Shown here in pieces: positions 51,689-59,648 of a DNA stretch of 64,000 nt (positions are counted from its first letter, which is position 1; every line of letters begins with the position of its first letter). The stretch is from Nocardioides oleivorans. Lineage in GTDB: Bacteria; Actinomycetota; Actinomycetes; Propionibacteriales; Nocardioidaceae. The notes under the pieces were generated by a model. It was not told the origin of the DNA and did no database searches. It saw only the letters and a list, made by a program, of their open reading frames with translations. A program made the position numbers and the translations under genes. Where the stretch lies: NCBI RefSeq assembly GCF_004137255.1, contig NZ_SDWT01000001.1:1922001-1986000 (forward strand), read 5' to 3'.

Positions 51689-52636
51689 ATGAGCACGAGC
51701 GAACGGATGCTGCGACTGCTGTCCCTCCTCCAGACCCACCGCTACTGGCCGGGTCCGGAGCTGTCCGACCGCCTCGAGGTGAGCGCTCGCACGCTGCGCC
51801 GCGACGTCGACCGGCTGCGCGAGCTGGGCTACACCGTCGACGCCGTCCGCGGCGCCGCCGGCGGCTACCAGCTGCGGGCCGGCGGCTCGCTGCCGCCGCT
51901 GCTGCTCGAGGACGAGGAGGCCGTCGCGATCGCCGTCGGTCTGCGGACGGCGGCCGCCGGCGCCGTCGCGGGGATGGACGACTGGTCGGTCCAGGCGCTG
52001 TCGAAGGTGCTGTCCCTGATGCCGCCCCGCCTGCGCCGCCAGATGGACGCCGTCGCGAGCCAGACCGACTCGCCCGGCCCGTGGGAGGGAGCACCGGTCT
52101 TCGACGCGGCCGTCCTCACCACGCTGGCGCAGGCCTGCCGCGACAGCGAGATGCTGCGCTTCGACTACGCCGCGCGCGAGGCCGAGGTGACGCACCGTCG
52201 GGTCGAGCCGCTCCGGCTCGTCTCGATCGGCCGGCGGTGGTACCTCGTCGCCTGGGACCGCGACCGGACGGACTGGCGCAGCTTCCGACTCGACCGGATC
52301 TCCGACCCGGAGCCGACCGGCCAGCGGTTCCGCCCCCGCGACCTGCCCGGCGGAGACGCGCTCGCCTTCGTGCAGCAGGGCATCCGGCGGATGCCCCAGC
52401 GCTACGCCGTACGCGTGCGGCTGGCGATGGCAGCCGACGACCTCGCCGCCCGGGTCGGTCGCTGGGGCACGGTGACGCCCGACGGGGCGGGCTGCGTCCT
52501 GGAGATGAACGTCGACGACCTCGACTGGCCGGTCATGGTGCTCGCCGGCTCGGGGGCGGACTTCACGGTCGAGTCGCCGGTCGAGCTGGCCGACAAGGTC
52601 GCCGAGGTGGGCGGCCGGTTCTCGCGCGTCGGATGA
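51689..52636 (+). CDS. YafY-type WYL-domain transcriptional regulator
   Basis: A 315-aa regulator. Residues 1-~60 are a DeoR-like winged HTH (ERMLRLLSLLQTHRYWPGPEL, VSARTLRRDVDRLRELGY). Residues ~140-225 form the WYL domain (RRVEPLRLVSIGRRWYLVAWDRDRTDWRSFRLDRI), followed by a WCX C-terminal extension. WYL proteins sense small ligands or nucleic acids. Divergence from the drug-type ABC exporter suggests local control through the dyad at 51651-51665. Confidence 0.92.
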   Translation: MSTSERMLRLLSLLQTHRYWPGPELSDRLEVSARTLRRDVDRLRELGYTVDAVRGAAGGYQLRAGGSLPPLLLEDEEAVAIAVGLRTAAAGAVAGMDDWSVQALSKVLSLMPPRLRRQMDAVASQTDSPGPWEGAPVFDAAVLTTLAQACRDSEMLRFDYAAREAEVTHRRVEPLRLVSIGRRWYLVAWDRDRTDWRSFRLDRISDPEPTGQRFRPRDLPGGDALAFVQQGIRRMPQRYAVRVRLAMAADDLAARVGRWGTVTPDGAGCVLEMNVDDLDWPVMVLAGSGADFTVESPVELADKVAEVGGRFSRVG

Positions 52637-52718
52637 GGACTTGGCACCCGAGTCTCCCGGTTCGGCACCCAGATCTGGGCCGACAAGCGGGGGAGTCACC
52701 GGATATCCGGTGACTCCC
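52637..52718 (+). repeat. Copy 3 of the ~82-bp palindromic repeat
   Basis: Begins ACTTGGCACCCGAGTCTC, directly abutting the WYL gene's TGA stop (52634-52636). It ends in a perfect 28-base palindrome (52691-52718). It again lies between convergent genes. Confidence 0.92.
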
Positions 52719-52744
52719 TGCCCCACCACGGCGGCGACCGCGGG

Positions 52745-53992
52745 CTAGGCAGCCAGCACCGGCGCTGCCGGCTCGATGACCCACTCCGACGGCTTGGGCA
52801 CCGAGCGGATCGTCCGGCTCGAGGTGAGCAGCACGGCGAGCAGGGCGGTCGCGACGACGAGGACCCCGATCGCGAAGGTCCCGCCCCGGTGCTCGAGCAG
52901 GTAGCCGCCGAGCAGCGGGGCGAGCGGCATCACCGACATCGACACGAACTGGCTGGTCGACCCGACGCGACCCTGGAGGTGCTCGGGCGTGACGGCCATC
53001 CGGTACGACCCGATGCCGGCGTTGCCGACCGGGTTGAGCAGCAGCAGGAAGAAGGTGCTCACGCAGGCGGTCCACACGCTGGCGGAGAAGGCGAGGGGCA
53101 CCAGCGGCAGGCAGCACATCCAGCCGATCAGGACGGTCAGCCGCCCGGTCGCCAGCCGGTGGATCAGGGTCGGCGCGAGCACCGCGCCGAGGATCCCGCC
53201 GACGCCGGCTGCGGTCGAGACCAGGCCGATCTGGGCGGCTGGCACGCCTTCCTGCACCATCCGCAGCACGACCACGAAGAAGATCGCGTTGGTCACCAAG
53301 TTGGTCAGCGACGACCACGCCATCAGCGTCCGGAAGAACGGTCGCGCCCACATGAACCGGAAGCCCTCGGTGAGCTGTTGTCGCAGCGGCTCACGGGTGC
53401 GGTGCGGGGCCGACAGGTCGGTCCGGACCCGGCTCACGGTGACGCACGCGATCGCGAAGGTGACCGCGTCGACGGCGAACGGCAGCCAGCGCGTGACGGC
53501 GTACAACGCTCCGCCCAGCGGCCCGCCGAGCAGCGAGGCGACGTGCTGGCGCGCCTGGTTCTGGCTGAGCGCGGTCGGCAGGTCCTCGGTCGAGACGACC
53601 GACCGGATCGCCGACATCTGCGCGGGGTTGAACACGCCCGCCGCGACACCCGACACGAGAGCGGCGGCGACGAGGTGGGGGAGCGTGAGGTGGCCGCTCG
53701 CGCCGGCGACCGCGAGCGAGGTGTACGCCGCGCAGCCCGCCGCGCTCGACGCCAGCATGAGCCGCTTGCGGTCGACCCGGTCGGCGAGGACCCCGGCCGG
53801 CAGCAGGGTGGCGCAGAGCCCGCCGAGGTAGGCCGCCTCGACGACCGCCGCGGTGAGGGCCGAACCGCTCAGCGCGTAGGCGATGAGCGGGAAGACGAAC
53901 ATCGACAGCGCGCTGCCGAGCTCGCTGACGGTGTCCCCGATCCAGAGGACGGTGAAGTCGCGGTTCTTCGAGAGCTGGCGGTATCCGGGCAT
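52745..53992 (-). CDS. MFS transporter, 12-TM (DHA3/MefA-like)
   Basis: A 415-aa exporter with about 12 hydrophobic segments. LSKNRDFTVLWIGDTVSELGSALSMF is the typical start of macrolide/enterobactin-type MFS proteins; LPAGVLADRVDRKRLML is motif A, and GPLGGALYAVTRWLPFAVDAVTF matches the MefA/DHA3 group. ATG 53992 has a TATGGT box (53999-54004) six bases upstream. The divergent ArsR-type regulator and TTGCGCA boxes in between suggest joint control. Confidence 0.9.
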   Translation of the reverse strand: MPGYRQLSKNRDFTVLWIGDTVSELGSALSMFVFPLIAYALSGSALTAAVVEAAYLGGLCATLLPAGVLADRVDRKRLMLASSAAGCAAYTSLAVAGASGHLTLPHLVAAALVSGVAAGVFNPAQMSAIRSVVSTEDLPTALSQNQARQHVASLLGGPLGGALYAVTRWLPFAVDAVTFAIACVTVSRVRTDLSAPHRTREPLRQQLTEGFRFMWARPFFRTLMAWSSLTNLVTNAIFFVVVLRMVQEGVPAAQIGLVSTAAGVGGILGAVLAPTLIHRLATGRLTVLIGWMCCLPLVPLAFSASVWTACVSTFFLLLLNPVGNAGIGSYRMAVTPEHLQGRVGSTSQFVSMSVMPLAPLLGGYLLEHRGGTFAIGVLVVATALLAVLLTSSRTIRSVPKPSEWVIEPAAPVLAA

Positions 53993-53998
53993 ATCCGC

Positions 53999-54004
53999 AC
54001 CATA
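53999..54004 (-). promoter_or_regulatory. -10 box TATGGT, leaderless MFS gene
   Basis: TATGGT on the minus strand ends six bases before ATG 53992 and directly adjoins the TTGCGCA operator cluster. Confidence 0.6.
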
Positions 54005-54006
54005 TG

Positions 54007-54042
54007 TTGCGCACGTTGTGTTGCGCAATAGTGCGTGCGCAA
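54007..54042. promoter_or_regulatory. Cluster of three TTGCGCA operator half-sites
   Basis: TTGCGCA occurs at 54007-54013 and 54021-54027 (direct, 14-bp period) and inverted as TGCGCAA at 54036-54042. The last two make a 22-bp dyad. The cluster lies between the divergent -10 boxes of the MFS and ArsR-type genes, as expected for an autoregulated efflux switch. Confidence 0.7.
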
Positions 54043-54047
54043 TTCGG

Positions 54048-54053
54048 TAGGGT
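54048..54053 (+). promoter_or_regulatory. -10 box TAGGGT, leaderless ArsR-type gene
   Basis: TAGGGT ends six bases before ATG 54060 and five bases after the operator cluster. Confidence 0.65.
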
Positions 54054-54059
54054 GCGCGC

Positions 54060-54659
54060 ATGGCCGAGTCCCGACCCTTGGGCGATCCCCGCGTGCTGCG
54101 CGCGATCGCCCACCCCGTCCGCAACCGGATCCTCGACGAGCTCGCCGCGTCGGGTCCGGTGCGCGCCGCCGACATCGCCCGCCTGCTCGACATCCCGGCC
54201 AACCAGGCGAGTTTCCACCTGCGCCAGCTCGCCAAGTACGGCCTGGTCGAGGAGGCGCCGGAGGAGGCCCGTGACAAGCGTGACCGCGTGTGGCGCGCGG
54301 CCGCGCCCGCGGGCTACACCGTCAACCTCGGCTCGATGGCCGACGAGCCCGGCGGGCGTGCCGCGGTCGAGGTCTTCCGGTCCAGCCAGCTCGCCCGGAT
54401 GCACGCCGTCATCGACCGCACCTTCGTCATCGACCGACCGAAGGGGAGCGGGGTCTTCTCGACCTCCGACCACGTCCTCAAGCTCACCGACGAGGAGGCC
54501 CAGGAGCTGCGCCAGGAGGTCGACGACCTGATCGACGCCTGGGCCGACCGGACCCGCGGGCGCGACCCCGAGCGCCGGACGTACCTGCTGCTCCAGGTCG
54601 TCCAGCCCTACCCCGACGCCGACAGCACCTCACACCCCGGACCCGGCACGGAGGAGTGA
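54060..54659 (+). CDS. ArsR-type winged-helix regulator with C-terminal effector region
   Basis: A 199-aa regulator. Residues ~10-85 form a winged HTH (PRVLRAIAHPVRNRILDELAASGPVRAADIARLLDIPANQASFHLRQLAKYGLVEE). The rest is helical (~100-185) and may bind a ligand; no metal-binding Cys motif of classical ArsR proteins is present. It diverges from the MFS exporter. Its stop overlaps an alternative GTG start of the lipoprotein hydrolase. Confidence 0.9.
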   Translation: MAESRPLGDPRVLRAIAHPVRNRILDELAASGPVRAADIARLLDIPANQASFHLRQLAKYGLVEEAPEEARDKRDRVWRAAAPAGYTVNLGSMADEPGGRAAVEVFRSSQLARMHAVIDRTFVIDRPKGSGVFSTSDHVLKLTDEEAQELRQEVDDLIDAWADRTRGRDPERRTYLLLQVVQPYPDADSTSHPGPGTEE

Positions 54660-54709
54660 CCACGCCGGCGCGGACCGATCGGTCCGACGCGCGGCTCCGA
54701 ACCACCGGC

Positions 54710-55540
54710 ATGCGTCGTCGTACCCTGCTCGCCCTCCCGGCCGTCGGGCTGGCCACCGCGGCCCTGGCCGCCTGCTCCGACCGCCCGTCGGGCAGGGTGG
54801 GGACCGTGAGCGGAGAGCGCGACGGCGTGGAGCGGATCACCTACGGCGACGACCCCAGCCAGTGGGTCGACCTGCACACGCCGGACGGCGTGAGCCGGGG
54901 GCTGGTCGTGGTCATCCACGGCGGCTTCTGGAAGGCGCAGTACGGCGCCGACTACGGCGCACCGCTGGCCGAGGACCTGGTCGGTCGCGGGTGGACGGCC
55001 GCCAACGTGGAGTACCGCCGGGTCGGCAACGGCGGCGGCTTCCCCGAGACCCTCGACGACGTCCACGCCGCCATCGGTGCGGTCGCGACCGGCGTCGACG
55101 GTCCGGTGGTCACGCTCGGACACTCCGCCGGCGGCCACCTCGCGACCTGGGCCGGTGCCCGCGGGCGCTTCGACCGGTGGGCGGGCGGGCCGGCCCTGAC
55201 CCACGTCGTCAGCCAGGCCGGGGTCGTCGACCTGGCGGCCGCGGTCGCGCAGCACCTCGGGTCCGACGCCGCGCTCGCGTTCCTCGGTGACCCGGACGCG
55301 ACGACCTACGAGCAGGCAGACCCGCTCACCCAGGTGCCGCTCGACGTGCCGGTGTGGGCGGTCCACGCGAGCGACGACGACGTCGTGCCCGTCGAGCAGT
55401 CGGAGGCCTACGTCGACGCCGCCACGTCCGCGGGCGCGGAGGCCACGCTGGTCGAGGTCACCGGCGGCCACTTCGGGGTGATCGACCCCACCAGCGACGC
55501 CTGGGCGGCCTGCGTGAAGGTCCTCGACTCCATCGCATAA
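54710..55540 (+). CDS. Alpha/beta-hydrolase lipoprotein
   Basis: A 276-aa exported esterase or peptidase-like enzyme. The signal peptide MRRRTLLALPAVGLATAALA has twin arginines and ends in a lipobox LAAC (Cys22), so Tat export of a lipoprotein is possible. VVVIHGGFWKAQYG forms the oxyanion segment, GHSAGGH holds the nucleophile Ser, and the C-terminal Asp (DDDVVP) and His (GGHFGV) complete the triad. A GTG at 54656 overlapping the upstream stop would add 18 residues. The BD-FAE/kynurenine-formamidase-like subgroup is suggested. Confidence 0.85.
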   Translation: MRRRTLLALPAVGLATAALAACSDRPSGRVGTVSGERDGVERITYGDDPSQWVDLHTPDGVSRGLVVVIHGGFWKAQYGADYGAPLAEDLVGRGWTAANVEYRRVGNGGGFPETLDDVHAAIGAVATGVDGPVVTLGHSAGGHLATWAGARGRFDRWAGGPALTHVVSQAGVVDLAAAVAQHLGSDAALAFLGDPDATTYEQADPLTQVPLDVPVWAVHASDDDVVPVEQSEAYVDAATSAGAEATLVEVTGGHFGVIDPTSDAWAACVKVLDSIA

Positions 55541-55543
55541 CTT
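55538..55543 (+). promoter_or_regulatory. -10 box TAACTT built on a stop codon
   Basis: The TAA stop of the hydrolase gene (55538-55540) starts the TAACTT box, which ends six bases before GTG 55550. Confidence 0.55.
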
Positions 55544-55549
55544 GGTGAC

Positions 55550-55888
55550 GTGCCCGCACGCCTCAAGGTCCTGACCGCAGCCGAGCTCGAGTCCGCGGAC
55601 GTGAAGGCTCGCGTGAAGCACTACCTCGCCGTCCTGGAGACCCGCGCGCCCGGCAGGTCCGTCGAGGTGCGCGTCCCGCCCTTCGCCGCGGTCCAGGCCA
55701 TCCCGGGCGTCCGCCACACGCGTGGCACGCCGCCGGCCGTCATCGAGACCGACGCCGAGACATGGCTGGCGGTCGCCACCGGTCGTACGACGTGGGCCGA
55801 GGCGGTCGACTCCGGCAAGGTGGCCGCGAGCGGCGAGCGCACCGACCTGTCCCCGTACCTCCCCCTGACCGATGGAGCACCGCAGTGA
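55550..55888 (+). CDS. Sterol-carrier-like family protein
   Basis: A 112-aa soluble protein with the actinobacterial sterol-carrier-like pattern: VKHYLAVLETRAPGRSVEVRVPPFAAVQAIPGVRHTRGTPP and VIETDAETWLAVATGRTTWAEAVDSGKVAASGERTDLS. The latter matches the SCP2/MDMPI C-terminal core, which may bind a hydrophobic ligand. Function in the cell is not known. It overlaps the dehydrogenase by four bases (GTGA). Confidence 0.78.
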   Translation: MPARLKVLTAAELESADVKARVKHYLAVLETRAPGRSVEVRVPPFAAVQAIPGVRHTRGTPPAVIETDAETWLAVATGRTTWAEAVDSGKVAASGERTDLSPYLPLTDGAPQ

Positions 55889-56787
55889 AGGCCGTCATCT
55901 CCTCCCGCACGCTCGCCGACGCCGTCGGCCCGGTCGACGGCGTCGAGGTCGCGGTCTGGAACGGTGACGGTCCGCCGCCCGAGGGCGACGTCGACCTCTG
56001 GGTCCCGCACTACGCGACCAGTGCCGGTGTCCTCGACCAGGCCGGCCGGCTGCAGGGCCTGAAGGTCGTGCAGCTGCAGAGCGCGGGGTACGACGGTGTG
56101 CTGGAGCGACTGCGGGTCGGCGTCACGCTCTGCAACGCGAGCGGCGTGCACGACGACGCGACCGCCGAGCACGCCGTCGGTCTGGTCCTCGCCAGCCTCC
56201 GTGGCATCCCCGAGGCCGTGCGGAGCCACGGCCACTGGGAGACCGACAAGATGCGCCGCTCGCTCGCCGACTCGCGGGTGATGGTCCTGGGCTACGGCTC
56301 GATCGGCCGCGCGCTCGCCGAGCGGCTGCTGCCGATGAAGGCGGTCGTCACCGCCGTCGCCACCCGCGAGCGCGACGACGACCTCGTCGGCCGGGTGCGC
56401 GGCATCGACGAGCTGCACTCGTTGCTGCCCGACCAGGACGTGGTCGTGGCCCTGGTCCCGCTCAGCGACGCCACGCGCGGCCTGCTCGGCGCCGAGACGC
56501 TCGCGCTGCTGCCCGACGGGGCGCTCGTGGTCAACGTCGCGCGCGGACCGGTCGTCGACACCGAGGCGGTCCTCCGCGAGGCCGGCCGGCTCCGCTTCGC
56601 CCTCGACGTCACCGACCCCGAGCCGCTGCCCGACGGGCACCCGCTCTGGGACGCCCCCGGCGTTCTCATCACGCCGCACATCGCCGGCGGCACGACGGCG
56701 ATGCTGCCCCGCATCGCCGCGCTCGTCCGCGACCAGCTCCGCCGCCGCGCGACCGGCGAACCGCTGGTCAACGTCGTCTCCGGCTAG
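55885..56787 (+). CDS. D-isomer-specific 2-hydroxyacid dehydrogenase
   Basis: A 300-aa NAD(P)-dependent oxidoreductase. The Rossmann motif is VLGYGSIGRALAERL. Substrate-binding and catalytic elements are NVARGPVVDTEA (Arg), the Glu in DVTDPEPLPDGHPLW, and ITPHIAGGT (His). Without regulatory ACT domains it is a short glyoxylate/phosphoglycerate dehydrogenase-like enzyme of unknown substrate. The GTG start overlaps the preceding stop. Confidence 0.88.
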   Translation: MKAVISSRTLADAVGPVDGVEVAVWNGDGPPPEGDVDLWVPHYATSAGVLDQAGRLQGLKVVQLQSAGYDGVLERLRVGVTLCNASGVHDDATAEHAVGLVLASLRGIPEAVRSHGHWETDKMRRSLADSRVMVLGYGSIGRALAERLLPMKAVVTAVATRERDDDLVGRVRGIDELHSLLPDQDVVVALVPLSDATRGLLGAETLALLPDGALVVNVARGPVVDTEAVLREAGRLRFALDVTDPEPLPDGHPLWDAPGVLITPHIAGGTTAMLPRIAALVRDQLRRRATGEPLVNVVSG

Positions 56788-56790
56788 GTT
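56785..56790 (+). promoter_or_regulatory. -10 box TAGGTT built on a stop codon
   Basis: The dehydrogenase stop TAG (56785-56787) is the first half of TAGGTT, which ends six bases before ATG 56797. Confidence 0.65.
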
Positions 56791-56796
56791 TCGCCC

Positions 56797-57603
56797 ATGC
56801 ACGTCAGCTCACTCGGCTTCCGCACCGACCTCGCCCTCCTGACCTCCTCCGGGAGCCTCGTCGAGGACCGCGGCACCCACCTCGTCGTCCGCTCGCCGGA
56901 GAACCCGTCCTACTTCTGGGGCAACTTCATCCTCCTCGCCCAGCCGCCCGTCCCCGGCGGCGAGAAGGAGGTCGTGGGCGCGTTCCACACCGAGTTCCCG
57001 GAGGCCGACCACGTCAGCATCGGCATCGACACCGCCGAGCTCACGGACGAGGCGCGGGCCGCCTTCGAGGCGGCCGGCCTGGTCGTCGACGTCGCCACGG
57101 TCCTCACCGCCTCCCGGGTGAACCTCCCCCGGAAGGTCGAGGCCGAGGTCCGCGAGGTCACGACCGACGAGGACTGGGAGGGCCGCGCCCGGCTGAGCCA
57201 GCAGCTCTACCCGCAGACGCCCGAGGACACCTTCATGACCTACGCCCGGCAGAAGAACGCCCAGGAGCGCCGGCTCGTCGACGCCGGTCGCGGCAAGCGG
57301 TTCGGCGCGTTCGTCGACGACGTGGTCGTCTCCACCGCCGGGATCTTCGTCACCGAGGACGGCGTCGCGCGCTACCAGAGCGTCGAGACCCACCCCGACC
57401 ACCGCCGCAAGGGGCTGGCCGCGGCCGTCGTCCACGCCGCGGGCCAGCACGCGCTCGACCACCTCGACGTACGCCGTCTCGTGATCGTCGCCGACACCGA
57501 CGGCGAGGCCATCGGGATCTACCGCCGGCTCGGGTTCAACGACGCCGAGCGCCAGCTGATGATGGAGAAGCGCAGCGGCGAGTGGGCGACCCTCGACTCG
57601 TAA
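56797..57603 (+). CDS. GNAT-family N-acetyltransferase
   Basis: A 268-aa protein. The C-terminal ~130 residues carry the GNAT fold with the acetyl-CoA loop VETHPDHRRKGLAAAVVHAAGQHAL (Q/RxxGxG/A as RRKGLA) and VIVADTDGEAIGIYRRLGFND. The N-terminal half (NPSYFWGNFILL, FPEADHVSIGID) looks like a degenerate second GNAT domain, as in other actinobacterial tandem-GNAT proteins. Acceptor unknown. Confidence 0.85.
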   Translation: MHVSSLGFRTDLALLTSSGSLVEDRGTHLVVRSPENPSYFWGNFILLAQPPVPGGEKEVVGAFHTEFPEADHVSIGIDTAELTDEARAAFEAAGLVVDVATVLTASRVNLPRKVEAEVREVTTDEDWEGRARLSQQLYPQTPEDTFMTYARQKNAQERRLVDAGRGKRFGAFVDDVVVSTAGIFVTEDGVARYQSVETHPDHRRKGLAAAVVHAAGQHALDHLDVRRLVIVADTDGEAIGIYRRLGFNDAERQLMMEKRSGEWATLDS

Positions 57604-57708
57604 GAGGAAGGGTGTTGGTTTCGACGCGCCTGACACGGGTTCGCAAGCTCACCCGCGGGCTTGCTCAACCTCCCGACCCACGCCGTCAGCGACTCCGTCG
57701 CTCCCGGC
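57604..57708. other. Intergenic stretch with an imperfect dyad
   Basis: No gene. GTTGGTTTCGACGCGCC at the left and GGGCTTGCTCAACCTCC at the right resemble a degraded copy of the TTTCGA...CTCAACC intergenic elements frequent in actinobacteria (from memory). It ends at the -10 box of the M20 peptidase gene. Confidence 0.35.
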
Positions 57709-57714
57709 TAGGGT
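57709..57714 (+). promoter_or_regulatory. -10 box TAGGGT, leaderless M20 peptidase
   Basis: TAGGGT ends six bases before ATG 57721. Confidence 0.65.
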
Positions 57715-57720
57715 CGTGAC

Positions 57721-59067
57721 ATGACTGTCGACATCGCCGCTCGTCTCGCCGAGGTCATGCCCGGCCTCCGCCGTGACCTCGAGGACCTGGTCCGCATCCA
57801 GTCCGTCTCCGCCGACCCCGCCCGCGCCGGCGAGGTCGAGCGCAGCGCCGAGGCGACGCGCGACCTCTTCGCGGCCGAGGGCTTCGACACCGAGATCGTG
57901 AGGGCGTACGACGGTGCGCCGCCGGCCGTGATCGCCAGGAAGGCCGGCCCCGAGGGCGCGCCCACCGTGCTGCTCTACGCCCACCACGACGTCCAGCCGG
58001 AGAACGACCACGCCGACTGGGACTCCCCGCCGTGGGAGCCCACCGAGCGCGGCGACCGCCTCTACGGACGCGGTGCGGCCGACGACAAGGCCGGCATCGC
58101 CGCGCACCTCGGCGCCGTGCGCATCTTCGGCGAAGACCTCCCGGTCAACCTCGTGATGTTCATCGAGGGCGAGGAGGAGGTCGGCTCGGACACGCTCGTC
58201 GACCTGCTGGACGCCCACCGGGACCGCCTCGCCGCGGACGTCATCGTCATCGCCGACTCCGGCAACTGGGACATCGGCGAGCCCGCGCTCACCACGTCGC
58301 TGCGCGGCCTCGTCCGGATGGACGTCGAGGTCCGCACGCTCACCCACGCCGTGCACTCGGGCATGTGGGGCGGGCTCGTGCCCGACTCGATCATGACGCT
58401 GAGCCGCCTCATCGCCAGCCTCAACGACGACGCCGGGAACGTCGCCGTCGAGGGCCTGCACTCCGGCCCCGCCGCCGACGTGGAGTACCCCGAGGCCCGG
58501 CTCCGCGCCGAGTCCGGTGGTGCCGAGGGCATCGAGTGGATCGGCTCCGGGTCGATCGTCGAGCGCCTGTGGACCAAGCCGTCGATCAGCATCACCGGCT
58601 TCGACGCGCCCAAGGTCGAGGGCGCCTCCAACACCCTCGTCCCGGCCGCGCGCTGCCGCATCTCGATGCGCATCGCGCCCGGCGACACCACCGCCAACGC
58701 CGTCGCGTGCCTCCAGGCCCACCTCGAGGAGCACACGCCCTGGGGCGCCACCCTCACCACGACCGTCGTCGACACCGGCGAGGCCACGCAGATCGACGCC
58801 AGCGGTCCGGCGTACGACGCCGCGCGGGCCGCCTTCGCCGAGGCCTGGGACGGCACCGCCCCCGTCGACATGGGCGTCGGCGGCTCGATCCCGTTCATCG
58901 CCGAGTTCCTCGAGGCGTTCCCGCAGGCCAGCGTGCTGGTCACCGGCGTCGAGGACCCCGACACCCGCGCCCACGGTGCCAACGAGGGCCTCCACCTCGC
59001 CGAGTTCGAGAAGGTCGTCAAGGCCGAGGCCTTCCTCCTGCGCAACCTGGGCGCCCTGCCGCGCTGA
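57721..59067 (+). CDS. M20-family dipeptidase/metallopeptidase
   Basis: A 448-aa cytosolic zinc peptidase. Metal ligands and catalytic residues: YAHHDVQP (His, Asp), GRGAADDKAGIAAHLGA (bridging Asp), IEGEEEVGS (catalytic Glu and ligand Glu), VIADSGNW (Asp) and GANEGLHLAEF (final His). A lid domain lies in between (~190-330). DWDSPPWEPTERGDRLYGRG is typical of the PepV/CPG2-like dipeptidases of actinobacteria. Confidence 0.93.
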   Translation: MTVDIAARLAEVMPGLRRDLEDLVRIQSVSADPARAGEVERSAEATRDLFAAEGFDTEIVRAYDGAPPAVIARKAGPEGAPTVLLYAHHDVQPENDHADWDSPPWEPTERGDRLYGRGAADDKAGIAAHLGAVRIFGEDLPVNLVMFIEGEEEVGSDTLVDLLDAHRDRLAADVIVIADSGNWDIGEPALTTSLRGLVRMDVEVRTLTHAVHSGMWGGLVPDSIMTLSRLIASLNDDAGNVAVEGLHSGPAADVEYPEARLRAESGGAEGIEWIGSGSIVERLWTKPSISITGFDAPKVEGASNTLVPAARCRISMRIAPGDTTANAVACLQAHLEEHTPWGATLTTTVVDTGEATQIDASGPAYDAARAAFAEAWDGTAPVDMGVGGSIPFIAEFLEAFPQASVLVTGVEDPDTRAHGANEGLHLAEFEKVVKAEAFLLRNLGALPR

Positions 59068-59162
59068 TCCTCCGCCCGAGCGGTGGGTGACTCAGGGTCC
59101 GACGCTCGGAAAGTTGTCCCCCTCACCGCTGCGCGGGTGAGTCGCCACGAGGCCGGCGTCGG

Positions 59163-59168
59163 TAGCGT
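59163..59168 (+). promoter_or_regulatory. -10 box TAGCGT, leaderless SRPBCC gene
   Basis: TAGCGT ends six bases before ATG 59175. Confidence 0.65.
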
Positions 59169-59174
59169 GGGGAC

Positions 59175-59648
59175 ATGGCGACCTTCCGTGCGCGCGACCG
59201 CTCCTCCGCGGTCCTGCAGTCGAGCCGGGCCGAGGTGTGGGAGGTCCTGACCGACGCCGCGCTGATCGCGCGGATGACGCCCTACGTCACCCGCATCGAC
59301 GTCGAGGGCGACCGGTGGACCTGGCGGATGGCCACCCTGCCGGTGCTCGGCATCTCGGTGGCGCCGATGTTCACCGAGGTGATGGACCTCGAGCCGATGC
59401 ACCGGATCCGGTTCACCCACGACCCCGAGCGGCCGGACGAGATGACGTCGGTGATGGGCACCTACGAGCTCGCCGACGACGCCTCCGGCGGGACGGCTGT
59501 CAGCATCGACCTCCAGATCGCGTGCGACCTCCCGCTGCCCGGCCTCGCGCGACCGGCCGTCGAGCGGCTGATGGCGTCCGTCGTGAAGCACATGGGCACG
59601 GTCTTCTCGCGCAACCTCCTCCAGCACCTCGGCGAAGAGGCGGCGTGA
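59175..59648 (+). CDS. SRPBCC-family protein
   Basis: A 157-aa START-like fold: SSAVLQSSRAEVWEVLTDAALIARMTPYV at the start, a central beta sheet (DRWTWRMATLPVLGISVAPMFTEVMDLEP) and the long C-terminal helix (LARPAVERLMASVVKHMGTVFSRNLLQHL). It would bind a lipid or hydrophobic ligand. It is coupled to the next, NAD(P)-binding protein by a four-base overlap (GTGA); the two probably function together. Confidence 0.85.
   Translation: MATFRARDRSSAVLQSSRAEVWEVLTDAALIARMTPYVTRIDVEGDRWTWRMATLPVLGISVAPMFTEVMDLEPMHRIRFTHDPERPDEMTSVMGTYELADDASGGTAVSIDLQIACDLPLPGLARPAVERLMASVVKHMGTVFSRNLLQHLGEEAA

Noticed and set aside
52691..52718. The GGATATCC-centred palindrome read simply as a rho-independent terminator
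   Set aside because: No U tract follows, the dyad has no loop, and it is always linked to the same upstream units, so it is better described as part of a repeat element.
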